Assembly (NCBI GenBank): GCA_034521465.1
Contig: JAXHMN010000016.1
Location: forward strand, 310,001 to 374,000
DNA from: SURF-28 sp034521465
GTDB taxonomy: Bacteria > Bacteroidota > Ignavibacteria > Ignavibacteriales > Melioribacteraceae
Direction: 5' to 3'
Length of the DNA stretch: 64,000 nt
Position 1 is the stretch's first letter; each line of letters starts with the position of its first letter. Of this stretch, positions 41,648 through 50,861 are shown piece by piece. The translations under genes and the position numbers were made by a program. The notes below the pieces were generated by a model that had not been told where the DNA came from, did no database searches, and saw nothing but the letters and a program-made list of their open reading frames with translations.

Positions 41648-43425
41648 ATTTCCTTTTCAATTAATTTAACAGCATCTCTAAAATACTTTTTCCTTAACTC
41701 AATTCCGCTTTTGTAATCAGTTTTAATTTCGAGCAGTGAAAAACTTTTATTTGATATGCTTTCATTTAGTTTTGCTTTAAGCGCCTTGAAAGATTTGATC
41801 GAAAAGTAATTACCGTTATAAGTTTTTATAAGTTTTGAAAAATCCAAATTGAGAGAAGTCAAAAAGTATTCATCAAAATTTTTCTTTTTCTTTTACAATT
41901 GGCAGCATTCCAAAAATTGCACCGCCGCCGTTGTTAATTAAAATTATGGTAAGTGGAATTTTATACTTGAAAATTGTGTGAAGTCCGTTTGTATCGTGAA
42001 AGAAAGATAAGTCGCCCGTAATCAAAACGGTTGGTTTTTTTGAAACGGCTGCAACACCTGCTGTTGTTGAGTTTATTCCGTCAATTCCGCTTGCACCTCG
42101 GTTTACAAACAATTTTATTTTTTTATTAGATTTTGATTTGAAGAATTCTAAATCGCGAATTGGCAGACTGTTCGAAATAAACAAATTACTTTTCTCTGGC
42201 AGTGCACCAACCACTTTATTGACAATAGCAATTTCATCCGTCGGTTTTATTGATTTAAAAATTTTGTTTTGAAGTCCTCTGTTACGGCATCCGCTTGTTG
42301 ATAAACTTTTAAGTAAGTTTTATCGCTTTTCTTTTCTAAATTTTTAATTACAGCATCGATGAACTCGTTTGGATATGTTTTAACAATTTTGTCGTGCGGT
42401 AAACCGGAATCTTTTCTATCGCCAAACTCATTAACAGTAACTTTGTATGCAGAGGAATTTTTCAGAAAATCTAACATTGCGTTTGAAGTTGGGGCATTAC
42501 CGAATTGAATAATCAAATCCGGTGAGTATTTATCAACAAATTTTTGAGAACGAAGAAATGCTTGATGGTTTACAATTATGTTTTTGTTTTCACTTTGAAA
42601 AAATATTCCACTTGCACCATCTGCTAAAATTGGGTAGCCGATTTTTTGTGAAAGTTTAATTACTTTACTTTATAAAATTATTTTGATAGTTATCCCAGCC
42701 GACTATTATTAAACCTTTTTCAGCACTGCTTATATTTCGCTAATACCGTTTTAAGCTTTATTAGCTTTTTTGTCTGAAGAGGGGAAGGACAGGAGAAGGG
42801 GAGAAAGGGAGAGAGGGAGAGAGTAGATCTTTTAGTTTTGTTAAAATATTTACCTTCGTCTTCTATATTTCCAATTGATTTTTCTAATGGTTTTTCAAAT
42901 TGGAAATTTAAACTGAACTGGTCCCCGGTTTTGTGCAATTGCTGTTGTGTAAGCTTTTTCAATTGTTTTTTGTAAAGATGAAAAAGATTTGATCGATAAT
43001 TTTGGAATTGCTAAATCTTTAAAATAACGAATATGATTTATGAATAAATCCTTTTGATTAATTGTTTGATTTGCACCGGTTTCTCTCAAATATTCAGGCC
43101 TATCGGCTGTACAGATTATTAATGGAATTCTTTGTTGATAAGCTTCAATAATTGCCGGGTATAAATTTGCCGTTGCAGTTCCGGAAGTTGTAATTACTGC
43201 AACCGGTTTACCTGTTTGTTTCGCTAAACCCAATGCAAAAAATGCGCTTGATCTTTCATCGACGATTACAAACTTTTTGATTTTTTTATTTTCTGCAAAT
43301 GCGGTTGTTAAAGGAGTACTTCTTGAGCCGGGTGATATGCAGACATGTTTTACTCCATATAAAGCAAGTTGATCAACAAAAAATTTCGACCAGATGTAAT
43401 TAAGATTGATTGATTTTTTCATCAT
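41644..43425 (-). CDS. menD: SEPHCHC synthase (MenD), about five frameshifts and a repeat-like insertion
   Basis: ThDP-dependent enzyme joining 2-oxoglutarate and isochorismate. The N-terminal piece (42895-43425) has GVKHVCISPGSRSTPL and TTSGTATANLYPAIIEAYQQRIPLI, diagnostic of MenD. Later pieces carry VGWDNYQ, the central domain (IIQFGNAPTSNAML), and the ThDP motif GDLSFFHDTNGL..LTIILINNGGG; the C-terminus LDFSKLIKTYNGNYF ends at 41644. Frame changes occur near 42905, 42722, 42665, 42245 and 41868. Between the first and second domains, 42778-42833 codes a Ser/Pro/Leu-rich stretch (SLSPFLPFSCPSP) matching a dispersed repeat. The start lies inside the end of menF. Confidence 0.87.
42778..42833. 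repeat. CCCCTTCTC/GAGAAGGGG-family repeat inside menD
   Basis: A polypurine (plus strand) segment AGAGGGGAAGGACAGGAG followed by GAGAAGGGGAGAAAGGG and GAGAGGGAGAGAG. Bases 42793-42809 equal 21934-21950. In menD it lies in the linker between the first and second domains and is read in frame over its length. Confidence 0.65.
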
Positions 43426-44830
43426 TAAATAATGATAAGATTGGTTTTAGTTTTAATTCGGTCTCTTCAAATTCTGCTTCGGGATCGGAACCTTCAACAA
43501 TTCCGCATCCAGCAAAAGCGTATAATTTGTTGTTCTTTAACAAACCGGAACGGATCGAAACAGCAAATTCACCATGCTCATCAAAATTGAACCAACCAAC
43601 GATACCTGCGTACAATCCACGATTGTATCCTTCTGTTGTTTTGATAAAATCTAATGCACCAGACCATGGAACACCGCAAATTGCCGGAGTAGGGTGAATG
43701 TCTTTTAAAATTGAAAAAATTGTATGTCCCGGTTTTAACTTTGCTTTTATCGGTGTCCACAGATGTTGGATGTTGGAAAGTTTCCGTATGATCGGTTTTT
43801 CTTCGTATAAAATTTCTTCTGCAAAGCCGGAAAATGAATTAGTAATGAACTCAACAACAGCATTTTGTTCGGAAAGATTTTTTTTACTGCTCAATAATTC
43901 ATTTGCCAATTGGTCATCTTCATGTTGGGTTTTTCCTCTTTGAGTTGAACCGGCAAGAGCGTCTGCTTCAACCCAGCCGTCTTTTATTTTTGCAAGTTTT
44001 TCCGGAGAAGCACCGAAGAATATTGATTCGTTTTTTCTGTAGGCAAAAATATAGCAACGTGGATAATCATTCGTCAAACTTTGTAATTTTTTGTATAAAT
44101 CAGGCTGATTCGATAAAGTTAATTCTACTCTCCGTGATAAAACCACTTTTGAATAATCTCCTTCAGCAATTTCATTAAGAGCGGCATTTACTTTTTGCAA
44201 CCACTCAATTCGCTCAGTCTCATTTTTTAGGTTCGAAAACTTCACAAATTCGTTTCCCGGTTTTATGCTGTAATCGTTATTGAAGCCGGTGAATTGATTA
44301 TAATATTCTTCAAGCGTTTGAAATGATTGTTCTTCGGAATTTTTTTCGTAGATAAAATTGAAAACCAAAAATTGTTTGTTTTCTTTTTCAACTAATAAGA
44401 TTTTTGGAATAAACCAATCCGAATCTGCAAAATCATTCCAAATAGAAATATCGGAGTTTCCTTCCGGCGAAAACTTCATTCCTCCAAATAGAAGAGGTAT
44501 TGTATCTAAATCAAATTCAGAAAAATTATTTTGGTAAGTAGCTTTCCACTCTTCAATTTTAGAGTGACTTAATTGAGTTCTTTCACTTCCGTATTCGGTA
44601 AATTGCAAAAGCGAATCAACTGCTAACACGGTTTGATTTTCATCCGGTTTTTTCCAGTAGAAAAAAGTTTCGGCACTATTTTGTAGATTAAGAATTACAG
44701 AATAAAAGTTTATACCTGCAATAGGGAAAGCAAATGAGATTAATGATTTTTCAAGTTCATTATTCGCAGTTTTATTCTTGATTTCTTTTATAAACCGGGA
44801 AAATTTTTCAGTTTTTAGTTTCAATATCAA
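43400..44830 (-). CDS. menF: Isochorismate synthase
   Basis: Chorismate-binding enzyme, first step of menaquinone synthesis. 476 residues, intact. Conserved blocks: KVVLSRRVEL, FAYRKNESIFFGASPEKLAKI, ALAGSTQRGKT, HLWTPIKAKL, HPTPAICGVPWSGALDFI, YAGIVGWFNFDEHGEFAVSIRSGLL and CGIVEGSDPEAEFEETE. First gene of menFDHBACE; its 3' end overlaps the menD start by 26 bases. The spacer to the divergent metallopeptidase gene (44831-44911) should hold the operon promoter. Confidence 0.93.
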   Translation of the reverse strand: MILKLKTEKFSRFIKEIKNKTANNELEKSLISFAFPIAGINFYSVILNLQNSAETFFYWKKPDENQTVLAVDSLLQFTEYGSERTQLSHSKIEEWKATYQNNFSEFDLDTIPLLFGGMKFSPEGNSDISIWNDFADSDWFIPKILLVEKENKQFLVFNFIYEKNSEEQSFQTLEEYYNQFTGFNNDYSIKPGNEFVKFSNLKNETERIEWLQKVNAALNEIAEGDYSKVVLSRRVELTLSNQPDLYKKLQSLTNDYPRCYIFAYRKNESIFFGASPEKLAKIKDGWVEADALAGSTQRGKTQHEDDQLANELLSSKKNLSEQNAVVEFITNSFSGFAEEILYEEKPIIRKLSNIQHLWTPIKAKLKPGHTIFSILKDIHPTPAICGVPWSGALDFIKTTEGYNRGLYAGIVGWFNFDEHGEFAVSIRSGLLKNNKLYAFAGCGIVEGSDPEAEFEETELKLKPILSLFNDEKINQS

Positions 44831-44911
44831 TTCAGTTTTTATGTAACCGGATAAAATATAAAAATAAATCTACTCTATAAAGTTTCAAAAGTATAGTTAC
44901 TTTTAAAAGAT

Positions 44912-45571
44912 ATGACAAAAACAATTGTATTACCGGATATTAACCGGCATATAAACATTAGAAAGAGTAAACGTGCAAAATACATGCAGATCAAAATTGA
45001 TCATTCTGGTAAGATTTGTCTGGTGCTGCCCAGCGGTTACACCGAGAATGAAGGAATAAGATTCTTAACGACAAAAACCAAATGGATAAATAGAAAACTA
45101 TCAAGTGTTGATTTTTATAACAAAAAATTCAGATATTTAGGTGAAGAAATCATACTTAAACAAGATATGGAAGGTGAAGGGCAAAAATTTATCCCTCTTT
45201 TGGTGAATAAAAATTCAAATATTTCAGAGGAAACTTATAATATAACTTCATCTTTTTATGATAAATGGCTCTTTGAAAAAGCTGAAAATTATATAATTCC
45301 GCGTGTTTTTAAGTTAGCTGAGATACACGGTTTCTCATTCAGCAACATAAAAGTAAAGCGAATGAAAACAAGGTGGGGAAGCTGCTCTTCTAAAAAGAGA
45401 CTTTCTTTTAATTATAAATTAATGTACTTTAACACTAAAATTATCGATTATGTCATTGTTCATGAGTTATGTCATCTGAAGGTAATGAATCATAGCATGC
45501 AATTTTGGCAATTGGTAGGATCGATGATTCCTGATTATAGAATTTTAAGAAAACAACTTACTTACAACTAA
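44912..45571 (+). CDS. YgjP/DUF45-type M48-like metallopeptidase
   Basis: 219-residue zinc metallopeptidase-like protein. The zinc motif is HELCHLKVMNHSMQFW (HExxH plus a downstream His), preceded by the family block KVKRMKTRWGSCSSKKRLSFNYKLMYF. The N-terminal half (NIRKSKRAKYMQIKID) is also typical of DUF45 proteins. No signal peptide, so cytoplasmic. Physiological substrate unknown. Divergent from menF and followed after 20 bases by a MarR gene. Confidence 0.87.
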   Translation: MTKTIVLPDINRHINIRKSKRAKYMQIKIDHSGKICLVLPSGYTENEGIRFLTTKTKWINRKLSSVDFYNKKFRYLGEEIILKQDMEGEGQKFIPLLVNKNSNISEETYNITSSFYDKWLFEKAENYIIPRVFKLAEIHGFSFSNIKVKRMKTRWGSCSSKKRLSFNYKLMYFNTKIIDYVIVHELCHLKVMNHSMQFWQLVGSMIPDYRILRKQLTYN

Positions 45572-45591
45572 CTTACAAGGAGAGAAGTTAT

Positions 45592-46014
45592 ATGGATAAG
45601 GTAAAAAACGATCTAGCTCTTGACCTTTGGACAAAGCTTTCAAAAGCTTATGACAAGGTTCGGAAAGAGCAAATGAAACAAATGGCTCAAGAAAAATTGA
45701 CAGCGCCACAATTTAGCGTACTCGAAGTACTTTCTCGCCGAGGACCTATTCCGCTAAAAAGAATTAGTGAAGAATTAATGGTTACCGGCGCAAACATAAC
45801 TTGTGTTGTTGACAATTTAGAAAAAGAAGACTTGGTTAAAAGAGTTCACTCTAAAGAAGATAGAAGAGTGATTAATGCTGAATTAACTGACAAAGGTAAA
45901 AATAAGATAAATTCAATTTTACCTGCGTATGCAAGTCAGATGGCAAGTTTAACATCTGTGCTGAATGAATCTGAACAAAAAGAGCTTACTAATTTACTCT
46001 CAAAACTTAACTAA
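45592..46014 (+). CDS. MarR-family transcriptional regulator
   Basis: 140-residue winged-helix regulator. The core LTAPQFSVLEVLSRRGPIPLKRISEELMVTGANITCVVDNLEKEDLVKRVHSKEDRRVINAELTDKG is typical, with the DRR wing motif. A strong AAGGAGAG site precedes the start. It may regulate itself or the upstream peptidase gene; no operator was identified. Confidence 0.92.
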   Translation: MDKVKNDLALDLWTKLSKAYDKVRKEQMKQMAQEKLTAPQFSVLEVLSRRGPIPLKRISEELMVTGANITCVVDNLEKEDLVKRVHSKEDRRVINAELTDKGKNKINSILPAYASQMASLTSVLNESEQKELTNLLSKLN

Positions 46015-46020
46015 GTTTAG

Positions 46021-46875
46021 TTAGTTTATTTGTTTGGAAAATTTAAGGGCTATCCATTCGTTCATTCTTTTAGATTGAATAAATCGGAAGCCCTTTTTTA
46101 TATATTCTTTTTTAACCGCTTCTTCATCACTTGTCAATAGACCCGATAGAATTAGGAATCCGTTTTTCTCTACTTTCTTTGAAATATCATCCGGTATTTC
46201 CAGCAGAATATTTCTGTTAATATTTGCTAAAATCAGATCAAAGTTATTTTCATGAATATTATTTAATTCACACAATCTTAGTTCCACAATATTCTCTACA
46301 TGGTTGGTTTTAACATTTTCGATACCGTTTTCAAAGCACCACTCGTCGTTATCAAATGCTAATACTTTTTCAGCGCCAAGTTTAGCCGCCGCTATTGCAA
46401 GTATTGCCGTACCGCTTCCGACATCCAACACACTTTTCTTTTGAAGCGGAATTTCTTCTAGTAATTGCAAAACTAATTTTGTTGTTTCATGTTCGCCGGT
46501 ACCAAAGGACATTTTCGGATCAATGGTTATCACAATATCGCAAGAATCATTTTCAACTTTGTTAAAGGATTGTTTTATCAGAATTTTATCACTAATTCTA
46601 ATCGGTTTTAAATTTCTTTCCCATTCTTCATTCCAATTTATTTCCTCCAGCGTACTTTCCTCGATTATATAACTCTCAATAAAATTTTCATTTTGTAATT
46701 TTTTTAATACATCTTCAACTTTCTCTTTAGCAACAAAACTTTCATCAGTTGAATAAACGATTAAAAAATTCTCCTCTTCCGTGATACCTTCAATATCTAA
46801 ATTCCATAATTGTCCGCTCAGTTGATCGACGTTAAACGGAATTGTAGAGATGGTAAACATCTTATAGTTTTTCAT
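46021..46875 (-). CDS. prmA: Ribosomal protein L11 methyltransferase
   Basis: SAM-dependent methyltransferase of 284 residues. Motif I is VLDVGSGTAILAIAAAKLGA, the acidic motif is VLAFDNDEWC, and the catalytic NIN-type motif is DLILANINRNILLEI. The N-terminal segment before residue 100 is the short substrate-recruiting domain (SFGTGEHETTKLVL follows it). The start overlaps the dacB stop by four bases. Confidence 0.93.
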   Translation of the reverse strand: MKNYKMFTISTIPFNVDQLSGQLWNLDIEGITEEENFLIVYSTDESFVAKEKVEDVLKKLQNENFIESYIIEESTLEEINWNEEWERNLKPIRISDKILIKQSFNKVENDSCDIVITIDPKMSFGTGEHETTKLVLQLLEEIPLQKKSVLDVGSGTAILAIAAAKLGAEKVLAFDNDEWCFENGIENVKTNHVENIVELRLCELNNIHENNFDLILANINRNILLEIPDDISKKVEKNGFLILSGLLTSDEEAVKKEYIKKGFRFIQSKRMNEWIALKFSKQIN

Positions 46876-48287
46876 TTGTGATTTACCAGTATGTTACAAA
46901 TATTATCTTGAATTTGTCTCGCTCTTTTTGCGGAGCCCGAATAGTTTTGAATAAAAATTGAGAATGCAATTAAGTGATTATTGGCTGCTGTTAAGTATCC
47001 TGAAAGTGTGCTCACTCCACTGATTGTTCCGGTTTTTGCTTTAACATTTTTATAAGCGTTGCCAAACTTCATTCGGTACTTTAGGGTTCCGTCTACTCCT
47101 GCAGTTGGCAGCGTCTCGAAAATCTTTCCGTAAATTTCCGGTTCATCGTAATACATGAATTTCAATAGTTCGATAACAAGTTCTGTACTAATCAAATTAT
47201 AGTGCGATAGTCCTGAGCCATCGGCAAAAACAAATGTTTTGGGTTTGAATCCTAACTCTACAATCAAACTATCAATATACCGTAATCCTTTTTTTGCAGA
47301 AGCGCTGCCTTTAGAATTTTCATAACTAATTTTTCTCAATAACATTTCTGCACTTAAGTTATCACTCTCTCGATTGGTCTCGGTAATTACGTCCATCATA
47401 TTTCGCTTAACAGTCATCAAAGTATCAGTAATTGCCAGCACCGGTTTTGATAAAATTTCACCTTCCAGTACTATTCCATTTTCAGTGAGCTTATTAACAA
47501 ATAGATTTGCGAAAAATTCCGGAGGATTTATAATATTGAGTGAAGTTGAGTCGGGTCGTTTACTATAAGAAATATCACCGCTTAAAATGACATGATTTTT
47601 GTTGCCAAGCCAATCTCGTTCAATTTTTATATTTGATGTATCCTCAATTGTAGTAAATAAGTTGTTTGTGACAGAATAATAATCTGAAATTGGATTGAGT
47701 TCTACTACAGCCGGATCACCAATCTTACTAGGTTCAAAATAAACCTTAACAGAATTTTTATTTATACAAAGCGATGATAAATAAGGCATAAAAGAATATG
47801 AATTATCATCCCACATCCAACCTTTACCAAAGTAAAGTGAATCGATGTTACTTACATCGTAAAAAAAGTTACCGGTAATATTTTTGATTCCGATTGATTT
47901 TAATTGATTTACAACTGAGTCAAAATCGTTAACGGTGAACAATGGATCGAATCCGCCTTTTACATAAAGATTACCGTTTAAAACAGAATCAATCAATTCA
48001 CCTTCGATAAAAAATGGTGTTGTAAAATTTATGTCGTCATCTAAGTAATAGAGTGCTGCTGCATTAGTGAATAGTTTTAGATTAGAAGCGGGACGTAGGA
48101 GTAACTTTTCATTTTTCCGATATAAAGATTTATTTGCAGTAAGATCATAAACATTAATCGAAATTAGAGATACGCTGAATAGACTATCTTCAAGAGCCGC
48201 ATCGATCTTATCGCTTAAACTTTGGGGATGAATTTGTGATGAAAGAAGTATGAGAAATAAAATTATTTTAAATATTTCTGAGGTCAT
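46872..48287 (-). CDS. dacB: D-alanyl-D-alanine carboxypeptidase/endopeptidase (PBP4, S13 family)
   Basis: Periplasmic peptidoglycan hydrolase trimming peptide cross-links. The signal peptide is FKIILFLILLSSQIHPQ (about 20 residues). Active-site motifs: SxxK as SNLK (LLLRPASNLKLF), SxN as SDNLSAEMLL and KTG as KAKTGTISGVSTLSGY. 471 residues, usual for the family. It overlaps the TatD/radical SAM gene upstream and prmA downstream by four bases each, a tightly coupled operon. Confidence 0.93.
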   Translation of the reverse strand: MTSEIFKIILFLILLSSQIHPQSLSDKIDAALEDSLFSVSLISINVYDLTANKSLYRKNEKLLLRPASNLKLFTNAAALYYLDDDINFTTPFFIEGELIDSVLNGNLYVKGGFDPLFTVNDFDSVVNQLKSIGIKNITGNFFYDVSNIDSLYFGKGWMWDDNSYSFMPYLSSLCINKNSVKVYFEPSKIGDPAVVELNPISDYYSVTNNLFTTIEDTSNIKIERDWLGNKNHVILSGDISYSKRPDSTSLNIINPPEFFANLFVNKLTENGIVLEGEILSKPVLAITDTLMTVKRNMMDVITETNRESDNLSAEMLLRKISYENSKGSASAKKGLRYIDSLIVELGFKPKTFVFADGSGLSHYNLISTELVIELLKFMYYDEPEIYGKIFETLPTAGVDGTLKYRMKFGNAYKNVKAKTGTISGVSTLSGYLTAANNHLIAFSIFIQNYSGSAKRARQIQDNICNILVNHK

Positions 48288-49646
48288 CCAAAATATTCTC
48301 TTTCTCTGAACTTCACTCCGATTTCTTCGGTAACAAATCTTTTTGCCTCTTCAATGTCTATTTCACTTATTCCCACAACGGACATAATCACTTCGGAATA
48401 TTTGTTTGCTTTCTTTGCAAACTCTATCATCTCGGAATGCATTTCGGGTTTTACGCGCATAAGTTTTGAGTATTGTTCCGGATCAACCGAGTTTAAACTG
48501 ACAGAAACTTTGTCTATCAACGGCTCTAATTCGGGTGTAATGTCACGTTGATTGATCACGTTCCCGTGACCATTCGTATTCAATCTCGTTTTTCCGCCGT
48601 TCTTTTTTACATAATCGGCTACTTTTTTTACAACATCCCAGCGGATAGTTGGTTCACCGTAACCGCAGAAATACAATTTCAGAGTATTTCGTTGGATCAC
48701 CTATTTCATCAATATATACTTGAGCATCCGGTTCTTCGGATTTACTCATTTTAAGAACATAACCATGAACATCCGCAGTTGATTTTCTTTTACAGAATAC
48801 ACACTCGGCGTCACATCTATTTGTTACGTTAATGTATAGTGCATCGCCAATTTTATATGTATAGACTAATTTGGGATTCTTACCAATTCCAAAAAGTTTA
48901 AAGGCGTTATAAGATGTTATCTTTCCAAGTTCATCCGGGGATATGTCGTGAATCTCAGAGATCTTTTCCACAATCAAAGGAATGTTTGAAGGGTCATTTC
49001 GTTTTCCTCTGTGTGGAACGGGTGTCATAAATGGCGAATCGGTTTCGAGCAATAAATATTCGGGTGGGATTGATTTTAAGACCGATCTCAAATTATCAGC
49101 TTTTTTGAAAGTGATGTTCCCGGGATACGAAATAAAATGTTTCATCCCGATTAATTCTTTTGCATCATCTTCATTTCCGGCAAAGCAATGAAACTGTGCT
49201 CTCAAACCGGAATCTGCATAAGAACGAATAATTTCCATCATATCATCATTCGACTCACGATTATGAACAATGATAGGAAGATCAAGCTTTAACGCTAACT
49301 CGATTTGAGACTTGAATGCCTTTATCTGAATATCCTTTGGAGAAAAATCATAATAATAATCTAAACCTATTTCACCGATAGCAACAACTTTTGGATTTTT
49401 ACTTAACTCTTCTATTGTCTTTAAGAGTTCATCTTCCCATTCTTTTGTTTCGTGCGGATGAACACCAACTGCTGCATAGATCATATCATATTTTTCTGAT
49501 AGTTCAATCGCTTGTTTTGAGGTTTGAATATCCGTACCGGGTATAAGAATTGCATCAACACCGGCGTTTTGTGATTGTTCAATTATTTGGTCAAGTTCAC
49601 CGTTAAAATTCGGAAAGAAGAGATGAGCGTGGGTATCTATATACAT
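48284..49646 (-). CDS. TatD-family metal-dependent nuclease fused to radical SAM domain, one frameshift
   Basis: Residues 1-255 are a TatD hydrolase: MYIDTHAHLFFPN, GVHPHETKEW, GEIGLDYYYDFSPKDIQ, HNRESNDDM, HCFAG, LLLETDSPFMTPVPHRGKRN. Residues about 265-455 are a radical SAM domain with CxxxCxxC in NVTNRCDAECVFCKR and a glycine-rich YFCGYGEPTIRWDVV. An extra T near 48690 splits the gene in the radical SAM half; without it EIV-FCGYGEPT reads through. This matches a known class of TatD-associated radical SAM proteins, here as one polypeptide. Function of the radical SAM part unknown. First gene before dacB and prmA. Confidence 0.85.
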
Positions 49647-49674
49647 AATAATATTTTTTCCTTATAAAGATTAA

Positions 49675-50670
49675 TTAAATAACTTTTCCGATAATCCTTA
49701 CCGGTTCGTTTAATTTTTTACAGATGGTCTCAACTTCAGTTACATCTTTTTCGGCAACAACCGCTATTAAGCCGATGCCTAAATTGAAAACATTTCTCAT
49801 TTCATCATCAGAGATATCTCCGGTTTCTGAAATTAGTCTGAATATTGGAGGAATTTGCCAAGCATCCCAGTCAATGTTAAGGTCGCAGTCTTCCGGTATT
49901 ACCCGTTTTGTATTTCCGATTATACCGCCACCGGTAATGTGAGAAAATGCTTTTACATCAACTAAGTTTTTTAACTCAGTAATTAAAGACAAATAAGAAC
50001 GATGCACCGAAAGAAGTTCTTCACCGATTGATTTGTTTAAGAGATCACTGCGGTCATTAACGCTAAATTTTTCGAAAAGCACTTTTCTTGCAAGCGAATA
50101 TCCGTTTGTGTGTAATCCGGTTGAATCAAACCCGAAAAGAATATTTCCTTTTTCAACTTTACTTCCGTCAATTATTTTAGTTTTTTCAACAACACCGACG
50201 ATCGTACCGGAAACATCATATTCGTCTTCTGCGTAAAGTCCCGGCATCTCTGCAGTTTCTCCACCGATAAGTGCGACGTTATTTTCCTTACAAGCAATTG
50301 AAAATCCCTTTATTATTTGTTCGGCTTTTTCAGGATATAATTTTCCGAAGGCAAGATAATCCATGAAATAGAGGGGTTTAGCGCCGCAGACAGCAATATC
50401 ATTTACACAATGGTTAACCAAATCTTGCCCGATTGTATCGTGCTTTTCCATCAGAAACGCAACTTTCAGCTTTGTTCCGACACCATCAACGCTTGAGACA
50501 AGTACAGGGTTTTCGTATTCGTTTTTGTCAAACTCATAAAATGCACCGAAGTGCCCAATACCGGTTAAGACATTTTTGTTAAACGTAGATTTTGCGTGCT
50601 CTTTAATTCTTGAAACTGTTTCGTCCCCGGCTTGTATGTTTACACCGGAGGATTTGTAATCCTTACTCAA
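49675..50670 (-). CDS. purM: Phosphoribosylformylglycinamidine cyclo-ligase (AIR synthetase)
   Basis: Purine synthesis enzyme closing the imidazole ring with ATP. 331 residues, intact. Blocks: GHFGAFYEFDKNEYENPVLVSSVDGVGTKLKVAF, GQDLVNHCVNDIAVCGAKPLYFMDYLA, IGGETAEMPGLY, GFDSTGLHTNGYSLARKVLF and HITGGGIIGNTKRVIPE. It is divergent from hrcA and stands alone upstream of the TatD gene (28-base gap). Confidence 0.95.
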   Translation of the reverse strand: MSKDYKSSGVNIQAGDETVSRIKEHAKSTFNKNVLTGIGHFGAFYEFDKNEYENPVLVSSVDGVGTKLKVAFLMEKHDTIGQDLVNHCVNDIAVCGAKPLYFMDYLAFGKLYPEKAEQIIKGFSIACKENNVALIGGETAEMPGLYAEDEYDVSGTIVGVVEKTKIIDGSKVEKGNILFGFDSTGLHTNGYSLARKVLFEKFSVNDRSDLLNKSIGEELLSVHRSYLSLITELKNLVDVKAFSHITGGGIIGNTKRVIPEDCDLNIDWDAWQIPPIFRLISETGDISDDEMRNVFNLGIGLIAVVAEKDVTEVETICKKLNEPVRIIGKVI

Positions 50671-50861
50671 AATAACTCCGAATCTTTATTTTCCAAAGAT
50701 AAACTCTGTTTAGCTAAAGTGAAACTTTTTAGCGGAAAATGTTGTAAATCGGCAGTAACTTGTTTAATGACTAAAAGTTATGAGAGTCTTAATTGGTGCA
50801 AAAGTTCATTAATTTTAATAATTTTGTAGCTTACTAAAATTTAAGATTCAGAATCGGAAAG

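Noticed and set aside
50671..50861. CIRCE operator upstream of hrcA
   Set aside because: Searched by eye for TTAGCACTC and its complement; only an unrelated TTTAGCTAAA palindrome is present.
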